In this document: in pieces, positions 59,996 through 64,000 of the stretch | How the letters are laid out: every line of letters begins with the position of its first letter | How positions within the stretch are numbered: the stretch's first letter is position 1 | Source of the DNA: DATLFA01 sp035525225 | GTDB taxonomy: Bacteria > Actinomycetota > Acidimicrobiia > Acidimicrobiales > WLNW01 | NCBI GenBank assembly: GCA_035525225.1 | Contig: DATLFA010000063.1 | Location: 5,580-69,579 of the forward strand | Length of the DNA stretch: 64,000 nucleotides | Direction of reading: 5' to 3' | Made by a program: the position numbers and the translations under genes | The notes under the pieces: model-generated | Told to the model about the DNA's origin: nothing | The model's database searches: none | The model's input: the letters and a program-made list of their open reading frames with translations, nothing else

Positions 59996-61560
59996 GAGCG
60001 GACCTCGTTGCGTCGGGCGGCGTAACGCTGGCTGTCCCTCGCGAACCTCGCGGTCGCGACGATCACGTTCGACCGTGCCGGCGCCGCTGTCGCGGTCTCT
60101 TCCTCGAGCGCCCGTTCCAGCATCCGTCGCAACACGTTCAGGTCGATCGACTCGGCATCGAGCAAGCGGCGGGCCGCCGCCTCGACCCGTTGGTCGTTGT
60201 AGGTGCGGCAGAAACCGATCAGCTTGTAGACGCGTCGCATCGTGGTCCACGGCAACGGATCATCCAAGATCTTCGCGGCGAGTTCGCCGACCGCGCGACC
60301 GTGCACAGCAGCATCGCCGATGAGGCGTTCGAGATCGCGCAACGCGTACGCGCTCACGTGCGCGGGGAGATCGTCGCGATCGGTCGACCGGCCGCCCGGT
60401 GGCTTGCGAGGGTGAGTTTTGATGAGGTTTCCGTGCTGATAGAGCTTCACGAGCGCCCTGTCGGCCCGCACATCGACCTGCTGGCCCCGCCGGTCACCAG
60501 GGATCGAATACAGGGCTTTGGCGACCTGGACATGATGATCGCGAGCGACCTTCGCCGTCGTGTAGAGCGGCACGTCATAGGGCTCGGCTGGTGCGGGGAG
60601 CAGGTGCGCGTGTTCGTGTTCGGTGAACGCCATCAACGGTTGTTGATGCGTGGTCCCGTGCACCCGCATCCCGGCACGGGTGCGGCACCACAACACCGCC
60701 GCCTCCTGCGCGATCGCCAAGTCGGCGAAGCTCTCACCAGCCCAAAACGAGCCCTGCACGAACTGGATCGCGCGCTCGACACGACCCTTGTCCTGCGGGG
60801 CACGAACACGCGCCGGATCGATCAGGAAGCCGCGTGCTTGCGCGTACTCGACGAAGGTCTGGTTGAACACCGGATCACACCCATCGGCTTTCGTCACGAC
60901 CGGCGTGAGGTTGTCCGGGACCATCACGTGGAATACACCGTCGAAGAACGCCCACGCCGCTTCACAACCGGCGATCACATCCGCCGTCTTCTGACCATGC
61001 GTGAGCCACACGAACATGTGCCGCGACACCACCGCCGTGAACACCAACGCCCACACCCGACGGCGCTTCCCGGTTTCATCGGCGAGGTAACCGAGCTCAC
61101 CGAAGTCGACTTGCACCTCACGACCAGACAGCCCGTCAGCCACCGGCACCGTCGACACCGGCGGCGGCCCAAACAGTTCAGCGACATACCGGTGCAACGT
61201 CCGCTCCGGCAACACCACACCATCGCGTGCGAGCAGCTCGTGCATCTTCACGACCGGCACACCACCGCTGTGCCAGCCGCGCAACTTCTCATGCGCACCA
61301 ACAGCGACCTGCCAGCTATCGCCGTGACGATCAGGACGATGCTGCGCCAAACGCAACATCACTACACCAACGAACACATCATCGAGCTGACCGTCACCAC
61401 CGGCACGATCCAACCCTTCCTCAACAGCGGTCTCAACGATCCGACGGATCGTCTTACGATCCGGCCGCACCATCGGCTCGATCGTTCGAAAGCCATAACC
61501 CGCAAGCCACAACCGGAGCACTTCTCTAACCTCGTACATAGGGATCTCCCGGAACGCCAT
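59992..61560 (-). CDS. istA: IS21 transposase IstA (DDE)
   Basis: A 522-residue transposase. N-terminal HTH (MYEVREVLRLWLAGYGFRTI), DDE residues in VQVDFGELG (Asp), MVPDNLTPVV (Asp) and APQDKGRVERAIQF (Glu), and a C-terminal Mu-type beta-barrel (VRADRALVKLYQHGNLIKTH). ATG 61560 is chosen (MAFREIPMYEV); ATG 61539 has a slightly better ribosome site. Confidence 0.94.
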   Translation of the reverse strand: MAFREIPMYEVREVLRLWLAGYGFRTIEPMVRPDRKTIRRIVETAVEEGLDRAGGDGQLDDVFVGVVMLRLAQHRPDRHGDSWQVAVGAHEKLRGWHSGGVPVVKMHELLARDGVVLPERTLHRYVAELFGPPPVSTVPVADGLSGREVQVDFGELGYLADETGKRRRVWALVFTAVVSRHMFVWLTHGQKTADVIAGCEAAWAFFDGVFHVMVPDNLTPVVTKADGCDPVFNQTFVEYAQARGFLIDPARVRAPQDKGRVERAIQFVQGSFWAGESFADLAIAQEAAVLWCRTRAGMRVHGTTHQQPLMAFTEHEHAHLLPAPAEPYDVPLYTTAKVARDHHVQVAKALYSIPGDRRGQQVDVRADRALVKLYQHGNLIKTHPRKPPGGRSTDRDDLPAHVSAYALRDLERLIGDAAVHGRAVGELAAKILDDPLPWTTMRRVYKLIGFCRTYNDQRVEAAARRLLDAESIDLNVLRRMLERALEEETATAAPARSNVIVATARFARDSQRYAARRNEVRS

Positions 61561-61740
61561 CAGCGCCCACACCGCCTCTCTTGTCCGAAGACGACAGGCG
61601 GCGAGAATGACCGTCCACGGCACCCCCACCGCGGACCCCTACAACGAACTGCCAGGCGGTCCTATCTACCTGGCGACACCCCGGTCCCATCTACCTGGCG
61701 AGAACCCACCGAAAAGGTCCCATCTAGCTGGCGGGCGACA

Positions 61741-61749
61741 GCCCTCGGG
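61741..61749. repeat. Target-site duplication of IS21 element, right copy
   Basis: GCCCTCGGG follows the right end exactly, matching 59130-59138. On the minus strand one copy joins RFHDLRHTYAAMLIAQGTHP to RAMMERLGN in frame. Confidence 0.9.
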
Positions 61750-61846
61750 TGGGTGCCCTGAGCGATGAGCATCGCTGCGTAGGTATGCCTCAGGTCGTGG
61801 AAGCGCGTGCGTTCAGGTAGCCCGGCGCGCACGACGGCGGGCTTGA
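61741..61846 (-). pseudogene. Tyrosine integrase, internal fragment upstream of IS21
   Basis: Minus-strand reading gives KPAVVRAGLPERTRFHDLRH then TYAAMLIAQGTHPRA. HDLRH is box II of tyrosine recombinases (catalytic His and Arg). The start of the protein is missing; the sequence changes to an HsdM remnant at about 61847. Thus only the catalytic core's second half exists in two pieces. Confidence 0.88.
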
Positions 61847-62045
61847 TACGACCTGCGGACGAACATGCACTTCACCTCGAAGACCAAGCCCCTTCGGTCC
61901 GACGATCTCGCCGACTTCGTCGAGGCCTACTCCCCGGAGGAACGCAGTCGGCGGGTCGAGAGCGAACGGTTCCGCTGCTTCACCTACGACGAGCTCGTCG
62001 CCCGGGACAAGGCGAACCGCGACATCACGTGGCTGCGCGACAAGT
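61847..62045 (+). pseudogene. HsdM (type I DNA methyltransferase) C-terminal fragment
   Basis: The frame from 61847 reads YDLRTNMHFTSKTKPLRSDD, then FVEAYSPEERSRRVESERF and FTYDELVARDKANRDITWLR, a near match to the C-terminal region of type I N6-adenine methylases. It breaks into unrelated sequence at about 62045. No specificity or restriction gene accompanies it in this window. Confidence 0.85.
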
Positions 62046-62805
62046 CCCTCTCGCCGAGGCCGCAGCGATCCTCAAGGAAGCAGGCAAGTACGGGTTCGAT
62101 CACTCCACGGCGGCTTTCGCTTCATACATGGGTCACAGCACCACTAACAGCGGGGCCTTCCGACAGAGGCTCGCAGCGTTCCGTGACTGGAAGTTGATCG
62201 CTGGTCGAGGCGACAGGCTCGTGATGACCGACATCGCTCGAATGATCGCTCATCCGACTGACGATGAGGCTGACCGCCGGGCGCTGCAGACGGCCTTCAT
62301 GAACAGCCCGGTGTTCTTCAAGCTCTTCGATGAGAGCGCTAAGGGAAAGCCTCTTGCGGCAGGACCCCTCGGGAATCGAGCTGTGCTCAACCTCGGGGTA
62401 GCTCCCGGCTCCAAGGACAAATTCGTGCAGTCGTTCGTCGATAGTGCAGTCGCTGCCGGCCTCGCGTCTATCAACGAGGACGGACAGATCGTCCTGGCGC
62501 CCCTCGACGTCGGTGCTGACGGCGGGCAGCAACCGAGCGAGGAGCAGTTCATCGACAACCGGCAACCCGGCCTGTCATCGCCGGGGCGGACTCAGGCGGT
62601 GGCTCGGCAGGGAACCCCAGTTGTCCATCAAACCTGGGCCATCGACGGTGGCTCGATCGTCTTCGAGATCCGAACCGACAAGCCTCTTCCGGCCACGGCG
62701 TTCACCACGGTGGGCGAAGTGGTCGCGAGTCTTGAGCACTTGGCCGAGACGCTCGCACCCCGCGCCCCCCAGGGCGGTGTCGAGGCCGAGGAGCCGGAGT
62801 CGTGA
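62041..62805 (+). pseudogene. Unrecognised gene, 5'-truncated at the HsdM junction
   Basis: From about 62041 a new frame reads PLAEAAAILKEAGKYGFDHS, then FRQRLAAFRDWKLIAGRGDR and VMTDIARMIAHPTDDEADRR, ending at TGA 62805. The first part looks like a winged helix plus repeat; the tail is Pro/Glu-rich. The start is not visible because it is fused to the HsdM relic; ATG 62128 could serve as a late start. No family assigned. Confidence 0.6.
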
Positions 62806-62809
62806 ACAG

Positions 62810-63247
62810 ATGACCGTCACCTCCCGGAAGGAGCCTTCGAAGCCGTGGAGCATCCACTTCTTTCAGCGCGACGAGGCTGACGACGCTGGGCGCACTGTGC
62901 CGGCGATGGAGTTCCTCGACTCGATCCCCGCGAAGGTCGCGGCAGAGATCCACGCGGTCCTCGACGCTGTCGCAACAGCGCCGCCGCCTTCCTTCTCGGG
63001 CGGCGGCAAGTGGGAGGCGATGCACGACGACATGGCCGGCTACTTCGAGGTTCGAGTCCAGGGTGGCGGTATGAACCACCGGCTCTTCTGCGTCTTGGAG
63101 CGCGACGCTAAGGATCTCGGGGGATCGAGCATCGTGTGCATCGACGGATTGTCGAAGCCTCCGCGCACGCCGGCTCACCCGAGGGACTACCGGCGGGTCA
63201 TGGGCTACGGCGCCGAGTTCCAGAAGCGGCGGACCGTGCTCGAGTAG
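62810..63247 (+). CDS. HigB-like toxin (RelE/Gp49 superfamily)
   Basis: A 145-residue protein of the phage-Gp49/HigB type: FLDSIPAKVAAEIHAVLDAV, GGKWEAMHDDMAGYFEVRVQ, HRLFCVLERDAKDLG and KPPRTPAHPRDYRRVMGYGA. Such toxins cleave mRNA on the ribosome. ATG 62810 is 4 bp after the previous stop. The candidate antitoxin lies on the opposite strand with a 50-bp 3' overlap, an unusual arrangement. Confidence 0.8.
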   Translation: MTVTSRKEPSKPWSIHFFQRDEADDAGRTVPAMEFLDSIPAKVAAEIHAVLDAVATAPPPSFSGGGKWEAMHDDMAGYFEVRVQGGGMNHRLFCVLERDAKDLGGSSIVCIDGLSKPPRTPAHPRDYRRVMGYGAEFQKRRTVLE

Positions 63248-63557
63248 TGGAAGCACCTCGGCGGGGGGTGGGCAGGATCTCCAGGTCGAGAGCTCCGGCG
63301 AGCGCCACCATGGTCGTGAGCGTGGGGTTCGGCCTCTCCGCCGAGAAGAGACGGCGGATCGCCTCCGGCTTCACTCCAGCCCGTCGAGCCAACTCGGCCT
63401 TCGTGAGATGCAGTTCCTCGCGACGTGCATCAAAGACGCGGATCACCGCATCGATCTGCGCGATTCGGTGACGTGCCTCCTCGTACGCCTGGCGGTACTC
63501 AGGATCCTTGAGGCGACGAGCGAAGTAGCGCTCTGCGCCGGTCTGTGTCGCTGCCAT
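63198..63557 (-). CDS. XRE-family (HigA-like) antitoxin
   Basis: A 119-residue protein: N-terminal RYFARRLKDPEYRQAYEEAR and a helix-turn-helix ELHLTKAELARRAGVKPEAI, then NPTLTTMVALAGALDLEILP. This is the HigA arrangement. ATG 63557 is the start. A perfect palindrome lies just upstream and is a likely operator. Its C-terminal 16 codons overlap the convergent toxin gene. Confidence 0.82.
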   Translation of the reverse strand: MAATQTGAERYFARRLKDPEYRQAYEEARHRIAQIDAVIRVFDARREELHLTKAELARRAGVKPEAIRRLFSAERPNPTLTTMVALAGALDLEILPTPRRGASTTRARSAASGTRRRSP

Positions 63558-63572
63558 GCCACTGAGGGTAGC

Positions 63573-63590
63573 CGTAACGTCTACGTTACG
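63573..63590. promoter_or_regulatory. Palindromic operator candidate upstream of the antitoxin
   Basis: CGTAACGT-CT-ACGTTACG is a perfect 8-bp inverted repeat with a 2-base spacer, 16 bp before the antitoxin start. HigA-type antitoxins bind such operators to repress their own genes. Confidence 0.7.
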
Positions 63591-63594
63591 CACG

Positions 63595-63744
63595 TCACCC
63601 CGCACCGGTTCCAACACACTGCCACTTCCAGTCGCCCTCGAACTGATCACGCGGGCCGATCCAGAAGTCCGCGAACTCGTGCGCGCGCTGCAACTTCAGA
63701 TAGGGGCAGAAGAAGGACGGGTGGTTGTTGACGACCGTCTCCAT
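63595..63744 (-). CDS. Protein fragment, 49 residues or longer
   Basis: Minus-strand ATG 63744 opens METVVNNHPSFFCPYLKLQR and ends ...QFEGDWKWQCVGTGAG before TGA 63595. The frame is open back to a stop at 63805, adding PATGNTGQSAALPFASDLP. The aromatic/polar mix looks like real protein, but length and missing start suggest a relic. No family identified. Confidence 0.4.
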   Translation of the reverse strand: METVVNNHPSFFCPYLKLQRAHEFADFWIGPRDQFEGDWKWQCVGTGAG

Positions 63745-63804
63745 GGGCAAGTCCGAAGCGAAGGGTAGTGCCGCCGATTGGCCGGTGTTGCCCGTCGCCG
63801 GGCC

Positions 63805-64000
63805 TCACCGGTCGAGTACGAGCGTTGCAGTCACCGCGCGGTGCGTTTTCGGGGCGCTTCTAACAGGGTGCTGAAAAGCGTCTGCTGTGGCGATGCTGAG
63901 GGTTATCACGTTGCGGCGGCCTCAGTTCACCAGTTGGTGCCGGTGTGCTGGTCGGCTTCGGCCTGCCGGTTTGCCGGTTGGCTCGGCTTGCCGGCTCGGT
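63805..64000. other. End of window: no gene seen
   Basis: About 195 bp with no convincing frame. GC-rich GCCGGTTTGCCGG runs near 63970 are simple local repeats. The element's right boundary is not reached. Confidence 0.3.

Larger units (their letters stand above)
59139..61740. mobile_element. Complete IS21-family insertion sequence, 2602 bp
   Basis: The element starts TGTCGCTCGCCAG and ends with the inverse of TGTCGCCCGCCAG; the terminal 25 bp match at 21 positions. Extra copies of the inner motif lie at 59146 and 59171 on the left and 61658, 61683 and 61716 on the right, the multiple end repeats usual in IS21. It carries istA and istB on the minus strand with an ATGA overlap. The flanks are a perfect 9-bp duplication inside an integrase gene. 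It appears intact and recent. Confidence 0.95.

Noticed and set aside
61865..62197. Functional HsdM gene
   Set aside because: Only the C-terminal region is present and it breaks at about 62045; annotated as a fragment.

Overview
The window is high-GC bacterial DNA, densely coding on both strands, with many GTG starts and 4-bp ATGA/GTGA overlaps. The gene content points to an actinobacterium, most likely an uncultured Acidimicrobiia-type lineage. Supporting markers are a DUF3263 + LytR_C pair, a CysO-like sulfur carrier, a glucosyl-3-phosphoglycerate synthase, a CIRCE-controlled groEL without groES, a coproporphyrin-type haem branch (HemQ, HemY/CgoX, HemE), a DtxR-family regulator, Lhr and HelD helicases, and a LigD-type polymerase. 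The lineage is inferred from gene content only; no rRNA is present.

Layout. 1-7 kb: end of an unknown gene, a frameshifted zinc-ribbon membrane protein, a dienelactone hydrolase-like enzyme, a Crp-type regulator, and the tightly coupled run ispD-ispF-rlmB-prmA, then a luciferase-like oxidoreductase, a small charged protein and tRNA-Thr(TGT). 7-13 kb: DUF3263/LytR_C, glycerate kinase, GpgS, CysO-like protein, a lone receiver, and groEL behind two CIRCE palindromes. 13-21 kb: nitrobindin-like protein, fdhD, hemQ, larE, two unknown proteins and glnD, then a Nudix/hydrolase pair and a PAC2 protein. 21-34 kb: envelope functions (lytic transglycosylase, PQQ-type dehydrogenase, GtrA, M23 peptidase, a GT4-methyltransferase-alpha-barrel triad, Lnt), dtd, a cyclase, an Rpf-like lipoprotein and a broken sigma factor. 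34-46 kb: hemY-hemE-patatin operon, HelD, a DtxR-family regulator and Lhr. 46-54 kb: alpha-barrel and membrane proteins, then a catabolic-looking cluster of two SDRs, SnoaL-like proteins, a fused double CaiB-type CoA-transferase and a Dabb protein. 54-58.7 kb: two CNNM/CorC-type proteins, LigD polymerase, an SDR with an internal deletion and a cupin.

From 58.77 kb the window changes character. An initiator tRNA-Met is followed at once by the 3' end of a tyrosine integrase reading toward it, the classic left edge of a tRNA-integrated element. The integrase is split by a complete IS21-family element (59139-61740) with terminal inverted repeats and a perfect 9-bp target duplication. Rejoining the integrase across one copy of the duplication restores a continuous reading frame. 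Beyond it lie truncated pieces: an HsdM C-terminal fragment fused head-on to the integrase remnant, an unrecognised fragment, a HigB-like toxin and a convergent XRE antitoxin with a palindromic operator, and a 49-codon fragment. The right edge of this element is outside the window.

The most unusual observations are a 3x17-bp tandem repeat at ispD/ispF that creates two back-to-back hexapeptide mini-ORFs coupled to ispF, an Lnt whose nucleophilic cysteine is serine, a paired SDR whose catalytic serine is alanine, a DtxR-family regulator lacking two canonical metal ligands, two CIRCE elements in tandem, a 37-bp duplicate of the tRNA-fMet leader, and the mosaic edge of the integrated element. I did not find a clearly new defence or biosynthetic system; the SDR/CoA-transferase cluster and the GT4 triad are the best candidates for unassigned pathways.
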